A DNA stretch of 64,000 nt, from NCBI GenBank assembly GCA_013339895.1, contig JABACO010000015.1:1103825-1167824 (forward strand), given 5' to 3'. The position numbers and the translations under genes were made by a program. This document shows positions 42,079-52,020 of the stretch, piece by piece (the stretch's first letter is position 1; each line of letters starts with the position of its first letter). The notes below the pieces were generated by a model. The model was not told the origin of the DNA. It worked only from the letters and a program-made list of their open reading frames with translations, and did no database searches. This stretch comes from Ephydatia muelleri. Its lineage: Eukaryota; Porifera; Demospongiae; Spongillida; Spongillidae.

Positions 42079-42603
42079 CAGGGGTCGATATTAACGCTTG
42101 CCCGACGCAAGTAAATAATTCCATCGGTCAAGTTGACCCAATCTTCAGGTACGGGCAATAGACTTGCTTATAAATGTACTCCTATTGAAACAAATGAGTA
42201 GACCATAGTTGGGTTTAAGTGGGTGGTAAGGTTTAAGTGGAAGCCACAATGGAGACACGTGGTCCATTTGTGCTACAGGGCTAGTGTGCTATCCAAACTG
42301 CATTGTGGCTAGTGGCGGATACACCATTCTGCTCTCGCACATAATTGCTTGTGTTTATAAATAATTGGCACATGTACGTGAAAATGGCTGCAATATTTGT
42401 GGTCCATGCATGTATACCAGTTTAACTGCTTGTGCAATACTATTATAAAATTCACATACATGTATGGATTCTAATGTTTGTTTGTCATGACCCAACACCA
42501 TATACACATTTGGCAACTAACACTTGCCCCACAGGGCAAGTAGGCATCATCAGACACCTGCCCCACCCAACAGCTAGCTCAAACAGACTAATGTTGACCC
42601 CTG
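42079..42603. mobile_element. MITE-like element with CAGGGGTC termini and ATGCAT target duplication
   Basis: The left end CAGGGGTCGATATTAACGCT and the right end (reverse complement) CAGGGGTCAACATTAGTC are inverted copies. The element is flanked by ATGCAT on both sides (42073-42078 and 42604-42609). Inside, smaller inverted blocks such as acttgccccacagggcaagt occur. No transposase frame. Confidence 0.75.
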
Positions 42604-42609
42604 ATGCAT

Positions 42610-42642
42610 GGCTGCCTTATTAAGCAGCAATGGCCAAGTCCA

Positions 42643-42675
<33 letters not shown>

Positions 42676-43822
42676 ATTACATACATGCACTTGTCTTTCT
42701 AGTGTGCTCCATCTTATAAAATGGTTTCTGACAAAGCACTGTTACATCATTGTTCAATGGTCTGCAGTACCAAATACAGATGGCCATGATGCAGCTCTGA
42801 TCACTCATCAATGAACAGATCGATGGCATGAAGTCGGGTGATTATGACTCACATACTCAATAGCAAAGATGTTGGTGTATGTACTGGCATAGTGGCATTT
42901 GCACTGTAGTCTAAAAATTCAGTCCTATTTCGTCAATGGTTCTGTATGACCTTTCCCTGTGGGATGTACATAGCACCCACAACAAGATACACTTCTAATT
43001 AAATAGGGTTCTTATCTAACCACAAAGCCTGTTTCCAAGGGCTACATGTACAGTACTTTGAGGGCTGACCTCTCAGCCACCAACCAGCGCCCTACTCTTT
43101 GTGATTACCAAATACAAATGCCACACCACAAAATATAAAAGTCTGCTGTAGCTGGTAGCCACTCATCCCTTCTATTTGAGTTGTTGCTGAAGCTTTTGTC
43201 AAACTCCTTTTCCTCCAAATACTGGGATGCCATATTACAGTGCTATGAAAGCACAACTTCTCAAATAGTTGGATAAGCTGGGAAACAAATGACTGAACAG
43301 TATAGCAGTAAAAGGCAAACTACAAAACAGAAGAGGAAGTGAGAGTGTGTGTGCTGTGTGGAAGTAAAGAAATGAGGGTAACTAAGAGGCACATTTTATT
43401 CTCTCCCTCAGATCCCCTCCCTTCCCCTTACACCCTCCCTTCCCCCTCCACATCTTCCTCTCTACCCACCCCACCTCTTCTCCCTCCCTCCCTTCTCCCT
43501 CCCTTCCCCTTCTCCCTCCCTTCCCCTTCTCCCTCCCTTCCCCTTCTCCCTCCCTTCCCCTTCCCCTTCTCCGTCCCCCTTTCCCTCCCCCTTTCCCTTC
43601 TCCCTCCCTTCCCCTTCTCCCTCCCTCCCTCCCCTTGCCCTTCTCCTCCATTCTCCCACCCCTCCTCCCTTCTCTCTCTCTCCCCTAGTCCCCTCCACTT
43701 TCCCTTAAGCATACCTTACCTCTCTTCAACACAATTTGGAAGATTTAGAAACCAGACAGCCCTAACGTCATATATGTACTGCCAAAAAAGGTTCTGCAAA
43801 TATAGAAACTTGGACGACTAAT
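42610..43822. other. interval with a pyrimidine-rich tract, no supported gene
   Basis: A GT run at 42650-42674 and a CCCTTCTCCCTC-type polypyrimidine tract at about 43400-43685. Pro/Ser or Gly/Glu frames across it are compositional. Confidence 0.55.
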
Positions 43823-44239
43823 TTATTTCGCACAACAAAGAACATGCACCTCCATGTCATCCCTGGACACACCCACTTCAAGCAATAACTGTAACACATA
43901 TAATAGATCCTCACCTAAAACATGGAGGAATGTACTTCTGTAGTGTCTCAAACCGGAGGGTTGGCCCTGTGGCTTTGCTTTCACACGGCATCTTTGGCGC
44001 AAGACATGCATGCAGGACTCAGCCTCAAACCTCTTCCTCTTTAAGACCTTGCTCTCTCTCATCCTCCCCACTCCAGCATCTTCAAACAGCAACTGACACA
44101 CTCCCTCACTGTTAAACACTGTAGAGTATTCTGTAGCGTACGAAGAGCCATTTCGCGCCACGTGATTTGTGTCGAATTCTAGAATGACGGCACGTACAAA
44201 TGTGTACTGTACGCCTAAGTAAAAGTTCCAACAGGACAA
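43823..44239 (-). CDS. unrecognised open frame, 138 codons
   Basis: A minus-strand frame of mixed composition outside simple repeats, with the segment FNSEGVCQLLFEDAGVGRM in the middle and LLLEVGVSRDDMEVHVL near the end. It has no recognised domain. A gtgagg-like donor and a cag acceptor lie only 26 bp apart inside it, too close to be an intron. It may be a single-exon fragment of a gene or chance; I give it low weight. Confidence 0.22.
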   Translation of the reverse strand: MSCWNFYLGVQYTFVRAVILEFDTNHVARNGSSYATEYSTVFNSEGVCQLLFEDAGVGRMRESKVLKRKRFEAESCMHVLRQRCRVKAKPQGQPSGLRHYRSTFLHVLGEDLLYVLQLLLEVGVSRDDMEVHVLCCAK

Positions 44240-45137
44240 AACAAATATGCCTCTAAGTAGTTATACGTTGTACCGTGGCTGCGTTAAACCGTCGTACAAT
44301 ACCTATACCACATTGTATCCAAAATGGCAAACACCAACCCGAACATTAACAGTCTTACTTATCAATGAACGTACTAGCCGTCATACTCAGCGCCAGCACG
44401 TGGCCATTAGGTTAGTGGCCTAGATTCAGTGTGATGCCTTACGTTTTGAACAGCACACGCAGTACAATGTACAATCGGGCAGACCTATTCCGCGTTTGAG
44501 AATAAACTTTTAGTAACCCAACCAAGTATCGTTCCACAAACATGCGTTCCTAGTCCCTACCCAAAACAGGTCAGAGAACATACCAGAGTGGCGCCTGTGA
44601 TCGTGTCTGAGTTCGTTATGTCCAACGCGGCTAGCTGCAGAACCTTTGTCACGCGGTTTTAATATGCTCTAGGTACCCCTAATGACCAAAAGTGTCCAGG
44701 GAAGTAAGGGTAAGAAGCTTATGGGCATGTGAACCTGATAGAAAGTTGTCTTGATCATATTTTAGCATCATCTGAAATGAGGGAAACAATACCTTCCTAT
44801 CTTCAAATTCGAACAACAATAAAGAATAGTGATTACAAATCATTATTAAAAAACCAATTTCAACACATATCTATGGAGGAACACTAATTCTTATGAGGAA
44901 GCTAGTGGTAGGGGCTGAAAATTACATCAGCCCGGCAGAGTGATAGGTTATAATGTTATCCATCATGGGACTTCTGTGAAACCATATACGCGGTTCTCCC
45001 TGATTTATGGTGATCGCTTACTCAATGGACGCGTGCGCGGGAAATTAACGGACGTTTGCAATAACGAGTCAGGAATTGCTAATGACGTCTGAAATTTCTC
45101 GCCATGCCCACATCACCCTTTGTTGGTGAGTACTGAA
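44240..45137. other. interval without a supported gene
   Basis: Nothing recognised on either strand. Confidence 0.45.
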
Positions 45138-45519
45138 CTGTGGTAAGCGCTTTTACATCCCGTTTGTAGGCTATGCAGTGGACCATTATGTCCTTCAGCA
45201 GTGTTTGTGATCAGCTAGGTGCTGGCTTAAGTTCTGCTGGCTCTAGTTGTGTGTAACAGCATGGCACTTCACCTCTGCACTTGAACTCCATGAACCATTT
45301 CAGTGCCCTGCATAGGAGCTCTAGAGGTTGGCAGAGGATCATCAAGCAGATTTGGCAATGCAGCTGGTCCAACATGGCTGTGTTATTTATTTGTAGCAGT
45401 TGTACATGTGGAACCACCTCTGGGATGTGGATCTGCTTTTTAACTCCTCTTTTCTGTAGGTGAAAAACCCTATATACTTTCAGGTATGTATACACATCCC
45501 TCTTCTGCATGCCATCCAC
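45138..45519 (-). pseudogene. decayed RING-finger-type gene fragment
   Basis: On the minus strand the frame runs VPHVQLLQINNTAMLDQLHC, then QICLMILCQPLELLC, FKCRGEVPCC and TQLEPAELKPAP. The CxxC, QPLELxC and PCC pieces look like a RING finger whose central Cys-His part has been deleted. After the TGA at 45211-45213 the same frame continues SQTLLKDIMVHCIAYKRDVKA, which looks like the start of a further Cys/His zinc segment. The stop and missing ligands mean it is not functional as read. The family assignment is by motif only. Confidence 0.45.
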
Positions 45520-47136
45520 TAAAGATAATGGTGGATTTCGTGTGAACGATAACCTGATCTTGAGCTGGTATATAGATATCTGTCAATTATTTGTTGCATG
45601 AATAGCAAAATGGTGGGTATCTGGGACATTGTTACTTCTGTACAGTAAAGAGTTGTGCTGCAAACGCGGAGCATTGTAAAATGCTCTTTTATTTTTCCTG
45701 TAGCTACACACATACTCAGCAGCGTTTATGAGCTATCTCTATCTGGTGATCCTATGTGGTCTTATACGAACGAACCGCACAGATTATTCATAAGATACAG
45801 CATGTGTTGTATTATGGCCAGCTTGAAAGGCGTTTTTGGATACTGACATGCATGACGGTGCATGCTGACCTTAATGGCAATTTGTTGGGTGTCCGTGTCA
45901 TCGACCTGAAGTAACCCCTCTTCCGCGACAAAAAAGCTGCTGCGCGTTTATAGGAAATGAAAGGATAATTAGTAACTGCATACATAGGGAAGTTTTTCTC
46001 GCATGTTTGATTTAAAATGAGCATGGATGGCTCGTTCAAGATACAGTATTTAATGAGGCTTACACATATATTTCCTAGCCATTTACGGTATAGTTCTAAT
46101 TTTAAACCCAATGCCTGGCCGCAAAACGGCCGTTGCAAGGTATGAAGTTCAATGGCCGATTCCCCACCCCCCTAATTTTGCGACTGGTTAAAAAATAAAA
46201 AGTAAAATCAATAAACCGTTAGGACCGTTAATAAAATTAATCTGCTTCCGTGTATACGACCGGATGCACGGATGTTTTTAAAAGAATATGAATTGATGAT
46301 CGCTATACACTTGGGCACATTGTATAAGGCCGCGTACCTGGATCAATTTGAGATCAGGTGTTTGAACAGGCGCTGTGCAGAGGATCGACACCATTGTACT
46401 GAAGCAATTCAAGCATCATAACGTTCGCACTTTATACAGGTTAGTCATGGTAACCATTCAGAACCATCGAATCCTCACCCCAAAGAGGGCAAAACCATGG
46501 CAAGAAGTTTATATGTGGCTTTAATTGTTGGCTTACGTCGCAAGTGGGTGTAGCCGTTAATTCATTCATAGATATAACACAATTCATTGCATGCATGTTC
46601 AGCATTCTCTATTTATCGAATGTCACTGCCGCGCAACGTATAACTAGTTAAGTAGGGCTGAGTTAGCACGACACGCGGCAGTGGAGGGTTGCGGTCCCTA
46701 AAGGATGCGAAACAGCTTTGAAGTCTCAGATAACATAGCAAGCCCAGGAAACAACAGCTTGGTCTTCTGCGAAACCGAGACCAGTCTATACCGGCGATTG
46801 TGCTTATTCAAACTACTGGCGAAACCCAGCCATTAACAGTCAAAGTGTTTGTTGTCCTCCAGATAATGAGTGCATGTAAGCTACATGCGAGAGGTTTTGC
46901 CTACCTATGTTCTACTTAGGCACCAGCAGAGAATATATTAGAGTGGACTGTGGGAATGTGTGACTTTTTACAAGAGAGGATTGCCAAATAAACTTTACAA
47001 TCTGTAATCATCCTACCCTCCCCACCCCACCCCACTCCTTTTAGAAATGTAACCATACATTTAACCTCTAAATAATGCTACCATTTTACCAGCTGAACCT
47101 TTATTTTCACTAGGGATACTTCGTCAGTTCAGTACC
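45520..47136. other. upstream region of copy 4
   Basis: No gene is supported. Between about 46425 and 46480 the DNA resembles the promoter of copies 2 and 3 (acaggttagtcatggtaacc and agaaccat). From 46995 to 47136 it matches the intron end of copy 1 (ctccttttagaaatgtaacc, tttcactagggatacttcgt). Confidence 0.5.
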
Positions 47137-49167
47137 ATGAGTAATCAAAGTACTAAGATAGCTCCATTGGTGCGTGCCAGTGTGATCCTACCACCGGGAC
47201 ATGGCAATATACGTGATTGGATGGACTACAGTCAGCCTTATGTGAAGGTGTTTTTTGATCTGTATGGCTCCAACCTAGTTGACCCTCCTGACCAGAAGAC
47301 GACCACCTATGTACAAATTCCATCATCTACACATGCAGCTCTGCGTAAAGCTACAACAGAGTTGCATTCAATGTTTGTCAAGGCCACTGAGCATGTGTGT
47401 AAGACCCCTGAACTGTGGCCTGCCTTTGGGTTCCCCTCCCAATACTGGCCCAGGGCTCTGGCATCTTTCTTTACTGGTGATAAAGTTATCTCTGGTCGCT
47501 TTGACTTCTCTATCACACCAGAGAAGGGCATTAAGTGCTTTGAATACAATGCAGACTGTGCTTCCTGCTTGATGGAATGTGGTCATGTCCAGTCTTCATG
47601 GGCGAAGGCTGTGGGCATTGACAGTGTGGGCGTGGATGCGGGTGTTGGGTGTGAGGAGAGGCTTGTGAATGCCTGGCATCTTCTTAACCTGCCCAAAGGC
47701 ACCCTCATTCATTTTCTAATTGAAAAAGAAGGTGAGGAAAAATACCATGCTCTGTACATGATGAATGCTGCTCAGAAGGCTGGCTTTGTATGCAAATTGG
47801 TTAAAAGTGGAGACAATTTAGACAACTTCACTTTTGATGAAGCTGGGCACATCTTGGATGATGAGAAGAAGCCAGTTAAATATGTGTGGAAGACCTGGTG
47901 TTACACCACACTGCTTTCGCAATGGAATGGAGAGCCTCTAAGACACTCTGGCCAAGTTCGTGTCATTGATGTTTGCCTCAGTGAAAATGTGCTTGTTTTT
48001 GACCCATGGTGGTCAGCCATTCCTTCAAACAAGGCCATTCTTCCTGTGCTAAGTGAGATGTTTCCTGACCATCCAAACCTTTTGCACACATCTTGGGAGG
48101 TGACTGACGGGCTGAAGAAATCAGGGTATGTGGCAAAACCTGTCAGTGGAAGGTGTGGTGAAAACATCATATTGCATGCTCCTGTGACAAGTTCAGAACC
48201 AGAAGTGGTTGAATCTACTGATGGAAGATTCAAAAGTAATCAATATGTGTATCAAGAACTGAGTAAAGTTCCTGTGGTTGACAATGAATACATCCAAGTG
48301 AACGCATTCTGTATTGCAGGACACTATGGGGGTACTGTTGTGAGGGTTGACAAGAGTTCAATCATTTCTAATGAGTCATCCATAATAGCAATGCGTGTAG
48401 TTGATGATGGTACAGGCACTCCACTACCAACAGATGAAATAGTCAACCCTTACCACCACAGGAAGTACATCCCAGAGAAGCAAATCGACAAGGTCATTCC
48501 TGTTGAAACAGTTGAAGAAACTGATGGTAGTGGACCTGATACTCTTGCTGGGAAGCCAGCACCCTTCGGAGCGGTTATGGGATATGCACCTGGAGGTGTT
48601 CCTGCCTACTCCTGTGATTACGACACTGCAGACAGAACGGTGTACACATCTCGTGCACATTTTCGCCATCAGATGGGGAAAGTATACTATGGGGCCCGAT
48701 ACCAGTGTGTGGAGTTTGCACGACGCTGGCTGATTCATGCTAAAGGCGTAACATATAGTGAGGTTGGTATGGCTTATGAGATATTTGACCTACCCCATGC
48801 AATAAGAGTGAAGGATGAAGAAAACATTCCTTGGACCAATATTCCAAATGGGTCTTCTGAACGTCCTGTACCAGGTGCAGTTCTCATTTGGAATGAAGGT
48901 GGGGAATTCCGCTGGACAGGTCATGTGGCTATCGTAGTGGAGGTGTCTGATGAATGGGTAAGAGTAGCAGAGCAGAACGTGAATGACACCTACTGGCCAC
49001 GTGGTCAGAACTGGGCTCGTCAGTTGGCTGTAGAGTATGACAAAGCTAAGGGGACTTATTTCATTCAGGAAGTAGATGGAAGCGTCAAAGGATGGAAACA
49101 TCTTCCAAAAGACTTTGTTCCTGATCCACTACCTTTGCCTGCATATGATACAACAATACCATTGTGA
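47137..49167 (+). CDS. bifunctional glutathionylspermidine synthetase/amidase, domain-swapped, copy 4
   Basis: 676 codons, synthetase then amidase, all key residues present. It is the most diverged of the four: NADCASCLMECGHVQSS in place of the CLLECAYV form, VVRVDKSSIISNESSIIAM at the synthetase end, and EFRWTGHVAI beside the amidase His. It lies about 10 kb from copy 3, behind repeats and a decayed RING fragment. The preceding acceptor and intron end resemble those of copy 1. The 3' flank is unlike that of any other copy, with no exact AATAAA seen nearby. Confidence 0.93.
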   Translation: MSNQSTKIAPLVRASVILPPGHGNIRDWMDYSQPYVKVFFDLYGSNLVDPPDQKTTTYVQIPSSTHAALRKATTELHSMFVKATEHVCKTPELWPAFGFPSQYWPRALASFFTGDKVISGRFDFSITPEKGIKCFEYNADCASCLMECGHVQSSWAKAVGIDSVGVDAGVGCEERLVNAWHLLNLPKGTLIHFLIEKEGEEKYHALYMMNAAQKAGFVCKLVKSGDNLDNFTFDEAGHILDDEKKPVKYVWKTWCYTTLLSQWNGEPLRHSGQVRVIDVCLSENVLVFDPWWSAIPSNKAILPVLSEMFPDHPNLLHTSWEVTDGLKKSGYVAKPVSGRCGENIILHAPVTSSEPEVVESTDGRFKSNQYVYQELSKVPVVDNEYIQVNAFCIAGHYGGTVVRVDKSSIISNESSIIAMRVVDDGTGTPLPTDEIVNPYHHRKYIPEKQIDKVIPVETVEETDGSGPDTLAGKPAPFGAVMGYAPGGVPAYSCDYDTADRTVYTSRAHFRHQMGKVYYGARYQCVEFARRWLIHAKGVTYSEVGMAYEIFDLPHAIRVKDEENIPWTNIPNGSSERPVPGAVLIWNEGGEFRWTGHVAIVVEVSDEWVRVAEQNVNDTYWPRGQNWARQLAVEYDKAKGTYFIQEVDGSVKGWKHLPKDFVPDPLPLPAYDTTIPL

Positions 49168-50061
49168 TGGACATGGGGGGCTTTTATTATAATAGGATTC
49201 TCATTTTATTTATAATTCTAACTTGGACATAGCAACATTTTTGTTGAATTTTGTATTTTTATATAATTAAGATGCTTATTCATTTAGAATTAAATTTATT
49301 TTTCTATTACAAATGTTTTGGAAACACTTGTCATGTATGTATTGGTGCAAACTACTGAAAGGTTTCTTTGAAGTATACATGGCTAAGATTCCTCTATACA
49401 GATAACACCTGAGCTTTGTGGTAGAGTAGCATGATTAAATACACACTGAATTATTTGATGGGCATCAATTAACGTATTTGCTTAATATCTGCAGCTAGCA
49501 AATGTAAAGATTTTTATTTTTTATTTTTATTTTATGAATCTCTGTTATGATTCAACTCAGTTCACTTGTTCATCATGCAATCAGTACTGTATTCTAGCAC
49601 ATCTTAAGCAAACCTTCTAATCGAAAAGAATTTAAGGCTGTTAACAGATTGAAATTATATTTTCTGCGAACTGCAGTTCCTCCTTGAGAGTGTCCTGGAC
49701 CATGACCTTTCAGGCGAGAACCTAGTCTCCCCGTCATATCACGTTTGCACAAATCTTAGCTTACAAGTCTAATGTTGGTCCATCTTCTTATTGACAGCAA
49801 TACTGCACTCTGGAAATTCTTTTTAAACATATATATTTTGGTCCTCACTTGTACACATTTTCACTCTACAGCAGAATGGACCCTTTACATTTAGAGTGAG
49901 GAATTCGATAGCACATTCGAAGGCACTCAAAATCAAGCAAAGACAGCATTTCAAAAGTCCAAAGCTTAAGCCTCATATATCAGTCTTGCACTAAAGTCAC
50001 GTGAGCAGTTTCAGAAATTCATTAAGATTATTAATTCGCATACAGAGCTAGAGATATACAC
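49168..50061. other. non-coding interval after copy 4
   Basis: AT-rich, no supported feature. Confidence 0.5.
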
Positions 50062-50223
50062 ATGGAGGAACGCGATCACGAATTATGGGAAAGTGTCAAC
50101 ATAAAGGAGACGCAGCCGCTGACCGGTGATGCCATTATTCAAGTGAACCTTCAGCGAAAACGAGAAGGTTACAAAAATGGTCTTCCGTATGCATGGATTG
50201 CGGCGGTTGTGGCGTGTGTGTGA
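50062..50223 (+). CDS. possible N-terminal exon of an unidentified membrane protein, frame broken
   Basis: ATG 50062 gives an acidic start (MEERDHELWESV), then a basic patch (QRKREGYKNG) and the start of a hydrophobic span (YAWIAAVVACV) before TGA 50221-50223. One extra base in the GTGTGTG run would continue as IAVVVCVGAGIVC and a Cys-rich stretch up to a possible donor (ttattg/gtaaat near 50380). The layout is that of a type II membrane protein or of the first exon of the SLC12-like gene at 50964. I cannot name it. Confidence 0.35.
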   Translation: MEERDHELWESVNIKETQPLTGDAIIQVNLQRKREGYKNGLPYAWIAAVVACV

Positions 50224-50589
50224 TAGCGGTAGTGGTGTGCGTAGGTGCAGGGATAGTGTGTGTGTGTGTGTGTGTGCTCTACATGCATGGGAATGTCGTG
50301 TGCTGCACGTGCATGAGTGTATCATGCCGCGCGAGTGCTGCGCTTGGTTCCGTATGTAATAGCGGAAGGCAATTATTGGTAAATATGCTGTTGCTTCCGT
50401 TTTAGTTTTAGCTGCAATAATTAATTTAAGTGAATTTGGTAGCCCCTCTCCTTGTCTACTCGCACTTCCTCTCCCTTGTTCTTCATATATAACTGTTTTG
50501 TAAGACGGAATGAATGTTGCCTGAACTAAGACGTTCATCTTTTCCCTATCCTGTGTGCTCTCTAAAGTGTGTGCCCTGTCAAGTGTAGG

Positions 50590-50590
50590 T

Positions 50591-50622
<32 letters not shown>

Positions 50623-50696
50623 GCTCTGTAAAGTGTAGGTGTGTTCAGTAGGGAAGCTTGGTTCACTACAGCCTCCCTGAACCAGCAGATAATTCA

Positions 50697-50727
<31 letters not shown>

Positions 50728-50780
50728 CACACACACACACGCACACACACACACACACGCACACACACACACACACACCA
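50590..50780. repeat. GT and CA microsatellites
   Basis: A GT run at about 50590-50622 and a CA run at about 50697-50780 in opposite orientation, separated by unique sequence; another CA tract follows at 50880-50915. Confidence 0.93.
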
Positions 50781-50963
50781 CTTGCAGAATTCCACACATA
50801 TACCAGTTTTTTTAATTCTGAAACATCTACACCTGTGTTGTCATAGCACCCTTCACACATGACTACTATAGTGCATTGCCACACACACACACACACACAG
50901 TCACACACACACACTTGTACTCAATCTGTGTTGAAAACATTGCCATCAACCTCCACTCTATAG

Positions 50964-51020
50964 ACCAGAAGAAGCTTGGCATGATATCCGGAGTCACAAT
51001 TCCCTGCACACTCTCCCTAT
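50964..51020 (+). CDS. SLC12A9-like exon, truncated by the gap
   Basis: After the acceptor ccactctatag the plus strand reads QKKLGMISGVTIPCTLSL, the start of TM1 of the SLC12 family and nearly the same as the exon at 17271-17395 (minus). Both exons begin two bases before a codon boundary. The gap begins inside the exon. It is a second paralogue; nothing downstream of the gap continues it. Confidence 0.7.
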
Positions 51021-52020
51021 NNNNNNNNNNNNNNNNNNNNNNNNNNNNNNNNNNNNNNNNNNNNNNNNNNNNNNNNNNNNNNNNNNNNNNNNNNNNNNNN
51101 NNNNNNNNNNNNNNNNNNNNNNNNNNNNNNNNNNNNNNNNNNNNNNNNNNNNNNNNNNNNNNNNNNNNNNNNNNNNNNNNNNNNNNNNNNNNNNNNNNNN
51201 NNNNNNNNNNNNNNNNNNNNNNNNNNNNNNNNNNNNNNNNNNNNNNNNNNNNNNNNNNNNNNNNNNNNNNNNNNNNNNNNNNNNNNNNNNNNNNNNNNNN
51301 NNNNNNNNNNNNNNNNNNNNNNNNNNNNNNNNNNNNNNNNNNNNNNNNNNNNNNNNNNNNNNNNNNNNNNNNNNNNNNNNNNNNNNNNNNNNNNNNNNNN
51401 NNNNNNNNNNNNNNNNNNNNNNNNNNNNNNNNNNNNNNNNNNNNNNNNNNNNNNNNNNNNNNNNNNNNNNNNNNNNNNNNNNNNNNNNNNNNNNNNNNNN
51501 NNNNNNNNNNNNNNNNNNNNNNNNNNNNNNNNNNNNNNNNNNNNNNNNNNNNNNNNNNNNNNNNNNNNNNNNNNNNNNNNNNNNNNNNNNNNNNNNNNNN
51601 NNNNNNNNNNNNNNNNNNNNNNNNNNNNNNNNNNNNNNNNNNNNNNNNNNNNNNNNNNNNNNNNNNNNNNNNNNNNNNNNNNNNNNNNNNNNNNNNNNNN
51701 NNNNNNNNNNNNNNNNNNNNNNNNNNNNNNNNNNNNNNNNNNNNNNNNNNNNNNNNNNNNNNNNNNNNNNNNNNNNNNNNNNNNNNNNNNNNNNNNNNNN
51801 NNNNNNNNNNNNNNNNNNNNNNNNNNNNNNNNNNNNNNNNNNNNNNNNNNNNNNNNNNNNNNNNNNNNNNNNNNNNNNNNNNNNNNNNNNNNNNNNNNNN
51901 NNNNNNNNNNNNNNNNNNNNNNNNNNNNNNNNNNNNNNNNNNNNNNNNNNNNNNNNNNNNNNNNNNNNNNNNNNNNNNNNNNNNNNNNNNNNNNNNNNNN
52001 NNNNNNNNNNNNNNNNNNNN
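51021..52020. other. assembly gap (1000 N)
   Basis: Exactly 1000 N. It cuts the SLC12-like exon on its left and the transporter gene on its right. Confidence 0.99.

Noticed and set aside
43339-43821. Pro/Ser-rich protein of 160 codons
   Set aside because: It lies in a polypyrimidine tract that is equally open as Gly/Glu/Arg on the other strand.
25493-49167. Bacterial contamination or a bacterial operon carrying gspS
   Set aside because: The genes have untranslated introns, AATAAA signals and MITE insertions in their spacers, and they are interleaved with animal genes. No ribosome-binding sites or bacterial neighbours are seen.
50193-50405. Neprilysin/ECE-type N-terminus (Cys-rich stretch after a hydrophobic span)
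   Set aside because: Only a vague Cys pattern supports it, the frame is broken, and no peptidase domain follows before the gap.
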